Shown here piece by piece: positions 1 to 5,528 of a stretch of 5,528 bases of DNA. Under the pieces are notes generated by a model, which was not told the origin of the DNA, searched no databases, and saw only the letters and a program-made list of their open reading frames with translations. The stretch's first letter is position 1, and each line of letters begins with the position of its first letter. The translations under genes and the position numbers were made by a program. The stretch is from Verrucomicrobiota bacterium (lineage in GTDB: Bacteria > Verrucomicrobiota > Verrucomicrobiia > Limisphaerales > UBA9464): contig JAFLEG010000351.1 in NCBI GenBank assembly GCA_017302195.1, positions 1 through 5,528 of the forward strand, given 5' to 3'.

Positions 1-2
1 TC

Positions 3-863
3 GCGGTCGCCCGTGAAAAGGGCTTCGAGGTCGTGCCCACCGCGGACGCCGTCCGCCGCGCCGACGTGATCTTCGTGGCGCTGCCCGACACCAAGCAGGC
101 CGCCGCCTACCTGAAGGACATCGCGCCCAACCTCACCAAGGGCAAGACGCTGCTCTTCAGCCACGGCTTCTCCATCCACTTCAAGACCGTCGTCCCGCCC
201 AAGGATGTGGATGTCATCCTCGTCGCCCCGAAGGGCCCCGGCCACATCGTCCGGCGGCAGTTCGTCGAGGGCAAGGGCGTGCCCGCCCTGATCGCGGTCT
301 ATCAGAACCCCTCCAAGAAGGCCAAGAAGACGGCCCTGGCCTGGGCCAAGGGCGTCGGCGGCACCCGGGCGGGCGTCATCGAGACCAGCTTCAAGGAGGA
401 GACCGAGACCGACCTGTTCGGCGAGCAGACCGTGCTGTGCGGCGGCGCCTCGGCGCTGGTGCAGGCCGGATTCGAGGTGCTGGTCGAGGCCGGCTACTCG
501 CCGGAGATGGCCTACTTCGAGTGTCTCCACGAGCTGAAGCTGATCGTGGACCTCATGAACGAGTCCGGCATCGCCGGCATGCGCTTCTCGATTTCCGAGA
601 CCGCCAAGTGGGGCGACGTGACCGTCGGACCCAAGATCATTGATGCCTCGGTGAAGAAGCGCATGAAGGCGGCGCTGAAGGACATCCAGACCGGCAAGTT
701 CGCCAAGGACTGGGTCAAGGAGTACCAGACGGGCTACAAGCGCTACAACGCGCTGCTCGCCGCGGGCGAGAAGCACGGCATCGAGAAGACCGGCGCCAAG
801 CTCCGTTCGCTCATGCCCTGGATGCAGAAGAAGAACCTCAAGGGCGCCCAGGCCGCTTACTGA
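3..863 (+). CDS. ilvC: Ketol-acid reductoisomerase, class I (5' end cut by window edge)
   Basis: This cytoplasmic enzyme converts 2-acetolactate (or 2-aceto-2-hydroxybutyrate) to the dihydroxy acid by Mg-dependent alkyl migration and NAD(P)H reduction, the second step of valine/isoleucine synthesis. The reading frame is open to the left edge, so the GTG at 33 is an internal valine; 286 residues are visible, starting [11 protein letters not shown]. Counting from the GTG at 33, the sequence shows the end of the Rossmann domain ([10 protein letters not shown], 10-19), the catalytic-His region SHGF (43-46), [11 protein letters not shown] (65-75), and the all-helical C-terminal domain. The metal ligands are Asp127 and Glu131 in TDLFGEQ and Glu163 and Glu167 in FECLHE, followed by the conserved SISETA substrate-binding serine region (186-191). 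Only one helical domain follows, so this is the short class I form (about 330-340 aa). Roughly 50-60 N-terminal residues, including the GxGxxG motif and the NADPH/NADH specificity loop, lie outside, so cofactor preference cannot be read. A terminator follows 39 bases after the stop, so the gene is last in its unit. Identification is secure. Confidence 0.97.
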   Translation, partial: AVAREKGFEVVPTADAVRRADVIFVALPDTKQAAAYLKDIAPNLTKGKTLLFSHGFSIHFKTVVPPKDVDVILVAPKGPGHIVRRQFVEGKGVPALIAVYQNPSKKAKKTALAWAKGVGGTRAGVIETSFKEETETDLFGEQTVLCGGASALVQAGFEVLVEAGYSPEMAYFECLHELKLIVDLMNESGIAGMRFSISETAKWGDVTVGPKIIDASVKKRMKAALKDIQTGKFAKDWVKEYQTGYKRYNALLAAGEKHGIEKTGAKLRSLMPWMQKKNLKGAQAAY

Positions 864-902
864 GACTTTCCGCATCTTTCGGGAGCCGCGCCTCCCCGAC
901 AC

Positions 903-931
903 AGGCCGCCGGATTCGTCCGGCGGCCTTTT
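903..931 (+). terminator. Rho-independent terminator of ilvC
   Basis: An 11-bp perfect stem (903-913 with 918-928) closes on a TTCG tetraloop, 914-917, and runs into TTTT at 928-931. It begins 39 bases after the ilvC stop codon and is oriented to end + strand transcription. The facing gene on the - strand stops at 944. Its transcript would form the same stem but would be followed by only a weak T-containing stretch (TGTGT), so any function in that direction is likely partial. Confidence 0.88.
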
Positions 932-943
932 GCATTCCAGATC

Positions 944-2707
944 TCAGGGCGCGGAGGACCCTGCCGCCTTGCGTTGCCGGGCCACGGCGCGGAACCGGAC
1001 GACTTCCGCCAGCGTAGATCGGGCGACCTCGTCCTGCGGATCCAGTCGCAGCGCCTCCCGGAGGTGGGCTTCCGCCTCCGCCAGCCGCCCGCGCTCGCCC
1101 AGGGAGATGCCCAGGGCGCCCTGGGAGCGGCCGTCCGTCGGATTCAACCGCACGGCCGCGGCAAACTCCCTCTCGGCCGCCGCCCGTTCGTTCTTCTCCC
1201 GCAGCAAGGCGCCCAGGTTGAACCGCGTGAAGTAATCGTTGGGGTCCAGTTGGATCGCAGTGCGCAGGTGCTCCATCGCCGCGGGAATGTCCCCCAATTG
1301 GGCTTTGGCCACTCCCAGACGACCGTGGGCATGGGCATCCTTCGAATTCCGGCGCAGGCGGTACTCCTGATAGGCCACGATCTCCGGGATGGCCTTGGCG
1401 CCGTAGGCATGCCGCAGACTGGCCAGTCCTGCGGCGTTTGCGGGGAGCATCTGGAACCAGAGTTCCGCCATTTCATCCTGGGTCTCCACACCGTAACGCA
1501 CCCGTCGGGGCGGATGGTTGGGGTTGAAGGGATTGTTGGTGGAATTGTCGAAGACGTACCGCATCTGCAGCCGGGTCCCCTTCGGCAGGGAAAGCGGCGT
1601 CTCCAGGCGGTAGTCGCCCTGCCAGTTGAAGTTCCATCGCGGGATGTGCAGCAGCACATTGGTGGTGCCGTCCGGCAGCACGGCCAGTCCCTGGAGGTCC
1701 CGGCCGAGGTAGTGGCAGTGGGGATTCAGTCCGATGAGCGACACGTCCGTCGGGAGGACAAAGGAATCCTCCACCACGTACCGGGAGTCACCGGGCGGGA
1801 TGTCCATCGTCAGGGAGGAGAGGTCCAGCTTGAAAAATTCGCGCTCCGGCGGGCGGTTGGTGAAGTAGAGGCCGATCTGCGGACAGATCGTCTCGGCGCG
1901 GCCCGTGGGCTGCAGATGCAACTGGATCACCAGATCCGCGCCGGCGGGCAGCACCCAGGCCAGGCCGGGCGGGGACTCATAGGCGCGGCGCCCCGGTTGC
2001 CAACCGAGAAAATGTCCGCCGGGTGACTCCATGCCGTCGGGAAGATCCAAACCGGGGAATCCCGGCTCGGGATCGGCGGCATCCAGCCGGCGGCAGTGGC
2101 CATGGCGGTCCTGAAGGACAAAGGCGTGATGCACGGCGCGTGACCCGGGTCGGATCTGGATGGCGCGGACGTAGCGGTTGGTACCCCGGGGCACCGGGAT
2201 CACCAGATTGCGGTAGCGGTCCGGCCCCTCGGCAGGCAGGAGGATGGGGACCTGCGGGGTCACCACCAGGTCGGGTTCCCCGAGCTGCCAGACGCCCTCG
2301 AACTCCGGAGGCGGTGGCGGTGCGTCCGGCGGACCTTCCGGGAAGCCGGATTCCTTCCAGTGCCGGAACGCGGCGATCTCGGTTTCGGCGAGGTGACGGT
2401 CGTCCTGGAACCGGACATTCCCCGGCCCGGGTGGCCAGGGCGGCATGGTGCGGTCGCTGATGACCTCCAGGAGGGTGTCCGCCTTTCGGCGCACCTCATC
2501 AAAGGTCACCAACGGAAAGGGGGCGTCGCCCTCCGGCCGATGGCAGGGGACGCAGTGCTGGTAGAGCAGCGGAGCGATGTCGCCGTTGAAGGTGACGGGC
2601 GTCTCCGAGGCCTGTCCGGAAGTCCACAGCGCCGACAGCACGGTCAGCACCACGGCGACTCCCCTCATGAGGGGAGCACACGGCGTGGGACAGGGGATGG
2701 CAGGCAT
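944..2707 (-). CDS. Exported cytochrome c / copper type II monooxygenase-like / TPR fusion protein
   Basis: The predicted 587-aa protein has four parts. (1) A signal peptide: hydrophobic VAVVLTVLSALW at 18-28 with likely cleavage near GQA-SE, and no lipobox. (2) A c-type cytochrome domain, about 37-125, with heme motif CVPCH (Cys52, Cys55, His56) and a probable axial Met88 in TMPPWPP. (3) A tandem fold like peptidylglycine/dopamine monooxygenases, about 136-425. Candidate copper-site-one ligands are His193-His194 (VHHAFVL) and His264 (QLHLQ); candidate site-two ligands are His330 and His332 (PHCHYLG) and Met413 (QDEMAEL). (4) Three TPRs, about 457-490, 491-524 and 525-558. The family inserts one O2 oxygen into a C-H bond using electrons from a reductant; here the attached heme could deliver them, which is inference. 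Substrate is unknown. The start at 2707 is the longest; Met14 (ATG at 2668-2666) would give a tighter signal peptide, and neither has a good ribosome binding site. It lies downstream of, but is terminated from, the modular protein gene. Confidence 0.88.
   Translation of the reverse strand: MPAIPCPTPCAPLMRGVAVVLTVLSALWTSGQASETPVTFNGDIAPLLYQHCVPCHRPEGDAPFPLVTFDEVRRKADTLLEVISDRTMPPWPPGPGNVRFQDDRHLAETEIAAFRHWKESGFPEGPPDAPPPPPEFEGVWQLGEPDLVVTPQVPILLPAEGPDRYRNLVIPVPRGTNRYVRAIQIRPGSRAVHHAFVLQDRHGHCRRLDAADPEPGFPGLDLPDGMESPGGHFLGWQPGRRAYESPPGLAWVLPAGADLVIQLHLQPTGRAETICPQIGLYFTNRPPEREFFKLDLSSLTMDIPPGDSRYVVEDSFVLPTDVSLIGLNPHCHYLGRDLQGLAVLPDGTTNVLLHIPRWNFNWQGDYRLETPLSLPKGTRLQMRYVFDNSTNNPFNPNHPPRRVRYGVETQDEMAELWFQMLPANAAGLASLRHAYGAKAIPEIVAYQEYRLRRNSKDAHAHGRLGVAKAQLGDIPAAMEHLRTAIQLDPNDYFTRFNLGALLREKNERAAAEREFAAAVRLNPTDGRSQGALGISLGERGRLAEAEAHLREALRLDPQDEVARSTLAEVVRFRAVARQRKAAGSSAP
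2540..2554 (-). other. Heme c attachment motif CVPCH
   Basis: These five codons encode Cys-Val-Pro-Cys-His, the single CxxCH motif of the fusion protein. It sits in the sequence YQHCVPCHRPEG, followed about 32 residues later by TMPPWPP, whose methionine is the likely second heme-iron ligand. Covalent heme attachment requires export to the periplasm, which agrees with the N-terminal signal peptide. Confidence 0.85.
2659..2676. repeat. 18-bp perfect palindrome over the alternative start codon
   Basis: CTCCCCTCATGAGGGGAG is identical on both strands. On the - strand its central ATG (2668-2666) is codon 14 of the cytochrome/monooxygenase gene and the more compact candidate start. If transcribed, the arms could fold into a small hairpin holding the ATG; as DNA, it could be a binding site for a dimeric regulator. 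Neither role is shown, and chance in GC-rich DNA is possible. Confidence 0.45.
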
Positions 2708-2757
2708 TGGAGGGTGTTCGCCGGCGCGGGAATTGGCGGGAGGCGGTGACGGCGCTC

Positions 2758-2793
2758 AAAAAAGAGGGAGGCCGGACAGACGTCCGGCCTCCC
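2758..2793 (-). terminator. Rho-independent terminator of the modular protein gene
   Basis: Read on the - strand, a 12-bp perfect GC-rich stem (2793-2782 with 2777-2766) closes on a GTCT loop and is followed by TCTTTTTT (2765-2758). It starts 28 bases after the stop codon of the modular protein gene and separates it from the next - strand gene, which begins 50 bases further on. It therefore implies that the downstream gene has its own promoter in the short gap 2708-2757 or depends on readthrough. Confidence 0.92.
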
Positions 2794-2821
2794 GTGGAAG
2801 CAGTGGATGCGGAAGGCCGGC

Positions 2822-5527
2822 CTACTGGCTGGCGCGGTAGAACAGCACCCCGGTCTCCGCCGGGATGGTGTACGGACTGGTGGCACCGGCCACCGGCGCG
2901 TACGTGCCGCCCAGCGTTGCCGACGACTGGAGCGTTCCCGTGAAGGTGATGGTGGATCCCGAGATGGAGATCGTCGGATCCGGAACCACGGCACCGCCGT
3001 TGAAGTCCCAGAAGGCGATCAGCCCCCGGGCCGCCGGCAGACCCGAGGGCGACGTCCCACCGCTCAGTGCGGTCACGTCGGCCTGGGTGAGCTGGCTCGA
3101 GAACACGGCAAAGTCATCCAGCTTGCCATGGAACAGGCTGGTGGTCGCGCTCTCCGATCCGATGTACAGGGTCTCGATGTCGGGGACGAGCGGGTTCGCC
3201 CCGCTGCCCGACAGGAAGAGGGTCCCGTCAATCCAGATCTCCTTCACATCGGCCTTCTTGGTGAAGACGAAATGGCGCCAGCCGTTCGTCCAGAAGCCGG
3301 CGTCCCCGGTGTATCCCGGGAACGTGTCAATGTTGGCGCTGATGCGCTGGGTATCCGCGACACAGCAGCCCGCGGTGTCGAAGTAGATGCTGCCGTCGCT
3401 CCAGGGCAGGTGCGCCTGGAAGGTGCGGCCGGCGGTCGGGGAGTGGAACCAGAACACCGAGTTGTCGGCCAGGTCGTACTTCTGCGCCCAGAAGGACACG
3501 CTCATCTCATCCTTGGCGGCGGCCACATTGGCCCAGTCCGCATCCAGAACGATCAGCGCGCCCCCCTTGGGGGTCAGGTCCATTCCATAGTCCCCGGCCT
3601 GTCCGGAACGGCCACCCCGGTCCGCGGTGAACACCGAGGCACCCGAGATCAGGGCCGGATAGGAGGCCACCTTGTCCAGGGTCGGGCCGCTGTAGGGCAG
3701 CACGGTGAAGCTCCACTCGTAGGTCGCCGGGTTGCCGCCAGCATCCCGGTACTCGAAGACCACCGTGTTGGTGGATCCGCTCGGCAGGATGGCCGCCGGG
3801 GTGTAGGTCACCGACAGGACGTTGCCCTCCTTGGTCACCACGGGGGCGACGGCGGCTCCGTTCAGCTTCAGGGCCACGTTGGCGGCCGTGAGCTCGGTCT
3901 TGCCATCACGATGGCTGAGGCTGATCGCGGTTCCCGGGGAGATGTTGCGGGACCGGTTGGCGGGCGTCTGGGTCAGGAATGCGCCGTCCGGCGGCGCGGG
4001 AAGATCCGAAGTGGCGCTCAGGAAGCGGCCGGGGATCGGCAGGAGGTTGGCCGCCGGGGTGGTGTCCCCCTCCTTGCGCCACGCCACCTGCACGTAGTCG
4101 CCGCCGCCGCCTTCCTTGTACACGGCGCGGATGAAGTAGCTCTGGTTGGCCACCAGGGCGATGGGCACCGCGGTGGTCTCCTCGGCGCCGAGATCCGGCT
4201 CCTGGAAGGCTGCGCAGCAGCCGGTTTCCTGGGCCTGAAAGGCCAGGTTCGCCGCCGTGTTGTCGGTGCTGATGTAGAGCTCCGAGGCATCATCGCTCCG
4301 CAGGAAGAAGTGATAGTTACCGGACTCCGTCGGGGTCAGGAGACCCTCCACGACCGCGCCGTAGTTCTCCAGGGCGTCCGTCGGGTGGAAGTCCCGGCTG
4401 TTGAACGAGAACACCGCGCCCACGCTGTCCGGGGTGCCGGCCTGGTACCGCGGATCGTCATACAGGTTCTGCACCGGGGTGCCGGCAATTCCGGTCCAGG
4501 TGGAGATCTTCAGCACGCCGGACCGGATGGCCAGGTAGGAGTAGAACAGGGCGGTGCTGTCGGTGGCGACCGCGTTCTTGGAGGTGTCGAGCACGTTGTT
4601 GACCGTCACCGTGTAGGCGGTGGCGCCCGGGGTCTGGGCGGCGGTCGTGAGCGTGACCACGTTCCGGCTGACGGAGGCCGCGGTGACGGTGAGCGCCGGG
4701 GTGATCGCGTAGTTGGCGACCGTCGTGGCGCTGGCGGCCTCCACGTTCTCGGAGAAGGTCAGGATGACCGTGTTGTAGGTTCCGGTGGCGGTGGCGGACT
4801 GAAGCACCGGCTTGGTGACGTCAATCGGATCGGTGCCGGCCTTGTACTCATCAAGGTTGCTGACCCCGTCCTTGTCGAAATCGAGCGCCGCGTCGGCGGC
4901 ATCGTTCGGATTGAATCCCTTGGAGGTCTCATACTCGTCGGGCATGCCGTCCTTGTCCGCATCCGGAAGTTCGCCCAGGGTGCCGAAGTACTCGATCTCG
5001 TTGAGCTGATGCAGCGCGTCGGGCGTGTCGTAGGCGATGTACCGGATGAAGCTGTACGGGGCCGCGCCCGGCGGCAGGGTGAACTTCACCACCTGGTTGC
5101 GCTCGGTCCAGGGCACGATGGTATCGGTGAAATGGAAGAGATCGGTGTAGGTCTCCCCGTCATTGGAACCCTGGATGGCCCAGTCCACGGGATCGCGCGT
5201 CGGCGTGTCATTGCCCGAGGCGACCGTGAAGTGGGTGAGGCTGATCGGATTCTGAAATTCCACCGCGACCCACACCGGGGCGTCGGGGATCGGGTCATCG
5301 CAGCACCACTTGTCGTTGCCGCCGCCGACCTTGTTGTCGAAGATGTTGAAGGCGCTCTCGGCGCCCTCGAAATCCGGCTCATGGCTGGAGGTGATTCCGA
5401 CCCAGTTCCAGCTCGGATCCGCGGCCGCGCCGGCCTCGTCCAGGCCGTCATTCTCCGGATCGGTCAGATCGCCTCCCAGGAGGCTTTCCGCCCCGACGCC
5501 CAGAATCTCGATCTGGACGTTGGGGGT
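2822..5527 (-). CDS. Giant modular secreted/surface protein, C-terminal 901 residues (5' end outside window)
   Basis: The frame is open from the right edge to the TAG at 2824-2822; no ATG occurs in its first 84 codons, and the GTG at 5275 lies inside a domain. In visible-residue numbering: a discoidin (F5/8 type C)-like domain, about 1-182 (FNIFDN, RDPVDWAIQGSNDG, LNEIEYFG); two thrombospondin type 3-like calcium motifs, 188-236 (DADKDGMPDEYE and DFDKDGVSNLDEY); an SbsA/Big_5-like Ig domain with ILTFSENV, 238-331; a PA14 domain, 336-504 (GNYHFFLRSDDASELYIS, KEGGGGDYVQVAW); a second Ig-like domain, 513-611; a LamG/concanavalin-like domain, 620-843 (MSVSFWAQ, WRHFVFTKK, KLDDFAVF); and a short C-terminal module, 848-901 (TLQSSATLGGTYAPV, LFYRASQ). 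No catalytic domain, transmembrane anchor or known sorting signal is visible. The domains suggest extracellular glycan or matrix binding, but any enzyme module could lie upstream. The gene ends in its own strong terminator. Product specificity is unknown. Confidence 0.9.
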   Translation of the reverse strand, partial: TPNVQIEILGVGAESLLGGDLTDPENDGLDEAGAAADPSWNWVGITSSHEPDFEGAESAFNIFDNKVGGGNDKWCCDDPIPDAPVWVAVEFQNPISLTHFTVASGNDTPTRDPVDWAIQGSNDGETYTDLFHFTDTIVPWTERNQVVKFTLPPGAAPYSFIRYIAYDTPDALHQLNEIEYFGTLGELPDADKDGMPDEYETSKGFNPNDAADAALDFDKDGVSNLDEYKAGTDPIDVTKPVLQSATATGTYNTVILTFSENVEAASATTVANYAITPALTVTAASVSRNVVTLTTAAQTPGATAYTVTVNNVLDTSKNAVATDSTALFYSYLAIRSGVLKISTWTGIAGTPVQNLYDDPRYQAGTPDSVGAVFSFNSRDFHPTDALENYGAVVEGLLTPTESGNYHFFLRSDDASELYISTDNTAANLAFQAQETGCCAAFQEPDLGAEETTAVPIALVANQSYFIRAVYKEGGGGDYVQVAWRKEGDTTPAANLLPIPGRFLSATSDLPAPPDGAFLTQTPANRSRNISPGTAISLSHRDGKTELTAANVALKLNGAAVAPVVTKEGNVLSVTYTPAAILPSGSTNTVVFEYRDAGGNPATYEWSFTVLPYSGPTLDKVASYPALISGASVFTADRGGRSGQAGDYGMDLTPKGGALIVLDADWANVAAAKDEMSVSFWAQKYDLADNSVFWFHSPTAGRTFQAHLPWSDGSIYFDTAGCCVADTQRISANIDTFPGYTGDAGFWTNGWRHFVFTKKADVKEIWIDGTLFLSGSGANPLVPDIETLYIGSESATTSLFHGKLDDFAVFSSQLTQADVTALSGGTSPSGLPAARGLIAFWDFNGGAVVPDPTISISGSTITFTGTLQSSATLGGTYAPVAGATSPYTIPAETGVLFYRASQ
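2999..3670 (-). other. LamG / concanavalin A-like jelly-roll domain
   Basis: Visible residues 620-843 of the modular protein. MSVSFWAQ, IYFDTAG, WRHFVFTKK, KEIWIDGTLFLSG, LYIGSES and GKLDDFAVFSSQLT occur in the order expected for Laminin_G_3-type domains, where the DDFAVF strand is the most conserved. No catalytic residue pattern is evident, so a binding role is more likely than hydrolysis. It carries the third Cys-Cys pair, AGCCVAD. Confidence 0.85.
4016..4522 (-). other. PA14 domain
   Basis: Visible residues 336-504 of the modular protein. The landmarks are GNYHFFLRSDDASELYIS, where the DD pair is the usual PA14 calcium/ligand-site aspartates, and the closing SYFIRAVYKEGGGGDYVQVAW. PA14 domains are beta-barrels found in adhesins, glycosidases and toxins and often bind glycans. 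A Cys-Cys pair (ETGCCAAF) lies in the insert between these two landmarks. Confidence 0.88.
4820..4966 (-). other. Thrombospondin type 3-like calcium-binding repeats
   Basis: Two DxDxDG loops (DADKDGMPDEYE and DFDKDGVSNLDEY) occur about 27 residues apart, with GFNPND and AGTDP spacers typical of bacterial TSP3-type linkers. The aspartates at positions 1, 3 and 5 and an acidic residue at 12 are all present, so both loops can bind calcium. The segment probably acts as a rigid calcium-stabilised link between the discoidin-like and Ig-like domains. Confidence 0.85.
4982..5527 (-). other. Discoidin (F5/8 type C)-like binding domain, partly visible
   Basis: Visible residues 1-182 of the modular protein. 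The stretch HEPDFEGAESAFNIFDN followed by KWCC, then WVAVEF, RDPVDWAIQGSNDGETYTDL, FIRYIAY and LNEIEYFG follows the order of landmarks in discoidin-like galactose-binding folds: the 'exposed mutable Trp' strand, the WxxxxF strand, the RDP...GSNDG loop, and the closing EIE..G strand. Its N-terminal border may lie outside the window. It probably binds a saccharide or other surface ligand, but the ligand cannot be read. Confidence 0.7.
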
Positions 5528-5528
5528 G

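Noticed and set aside
1110..1125. 16-bp perfect palindrome CCCAGGGCGCCCTGGG
   Set aside because: It lies inside the TPR coding region, where the codons for SQGALG fully explain it. It has no T-run and no location suggesting regulation.
1871..1888. Small hairpin CGATCTG-CGGA-CAGATCG
   Set aside because: It is a 7-bp stem inside a well-supported coding region with no terminator or operator context.
974..2026. A 350-codon open frame on the + strand antisense to the cytochrome/monooxygenase gene
   Set aside because: It is a shadow of a GC-rich gene: the protein has no recognisable domain and low-complexity Gly/Arg/Gln composition, while the - strand frame has a full set of motifs over the same bases.
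2730..2759. Possible - strand promoter: TTGAGC (2759-2754), 17 bases, CCAATT (2736-2731)
   Set aside because: The -35-like element is a fair match but the -10 is poor, and the upstream part overlaps the T-run of the preceding terminator. A promoter should exist in this gap, but this match is too weak to call.
2813..2823. AGGCCGGCCT palindrome at the stop of the modular protein gene, able to pair with an arm of the terminator
   Set aside because: The possible competing pairing is only 7-8 bases against a 12-bp perfect stem, and GGCCGG is common in this DNA; there is no case for attenuation.
4018..4293. Other-frame open stretches in the modular gene rich in Arg/Pro/Ser
   Set aside because: These are typical out-of-frame translations of GC-rich DNA, with no domains; the - strand frame encoding PA14 explains the sequence.

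Overview
The window is GC-rich DNA with dense coding and short gaps. It most likely comes from a member of the Verrucomicrobiota; a related Planctomycetes-Verrucomicrobia group is the alternative. Three things suggest this. One is a very large modular surface or secreted protein (discoidin-like, TSP3, Ig-like, PA14, LamG) ending in a short 'LQSSATLGGTYAPV...FYRASQ' tail of the kind common in these bacteria. The second is a secreted cytochrome c / copper type II monooxygenase / TPR fusion, an architecture typical of the same groups. The third is a class I (short) ketol-acid reductoisomerase. The assignment is an inference from protein style, not a database result.

Layout. The left part (positions 3-863, + strand) is the C-terminal five-sixths or so of ilvC, cut by the left edge. 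It is followed at once by a perfect GC-rich hairpin with a TTCG loop and a T-run (903-931). Facing it on the - strand is a 587-codon gene (944-2707) for a predicted exported c-type cytochrome fused to a PHM/DBM-like two-copper domain pair and C-terminal TPRs. All expected heme and copper ligands are visible. Upstream on the same strand, separated by a strong - strand terminator (2758-2793), is the last 901 codons of a giant modular protein (2822-5527) whose 5' end lies beyond the right edge. The apparent GTG start at 5275 is not real, because the frame stays open and keeps encoding the same domain to the window end.

Functionally the three genes do not form one pathway. ilvC is housekeeping branched-chain amino acid (and pantothenate precursor) synthesis. 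The other two are export-type proteins: one probably redox/oxygenase, the other probably adhesive or glycan-binding. The terminators on either side of the cytochrome/monooxygenase gene suggest three separate transcription units. I see no RNA genes, mobile elements, CRISPR arrays or phage genes. The observations most worth following are three isolated Cys-Cys pairs in the giant protein, one per binding-type domain and the only cysteines seen; the complete heme-plus-two-copper ligand set in the fusion protein; and an 18-bp perfect palindrome lying on an alternative start codon of that gene.
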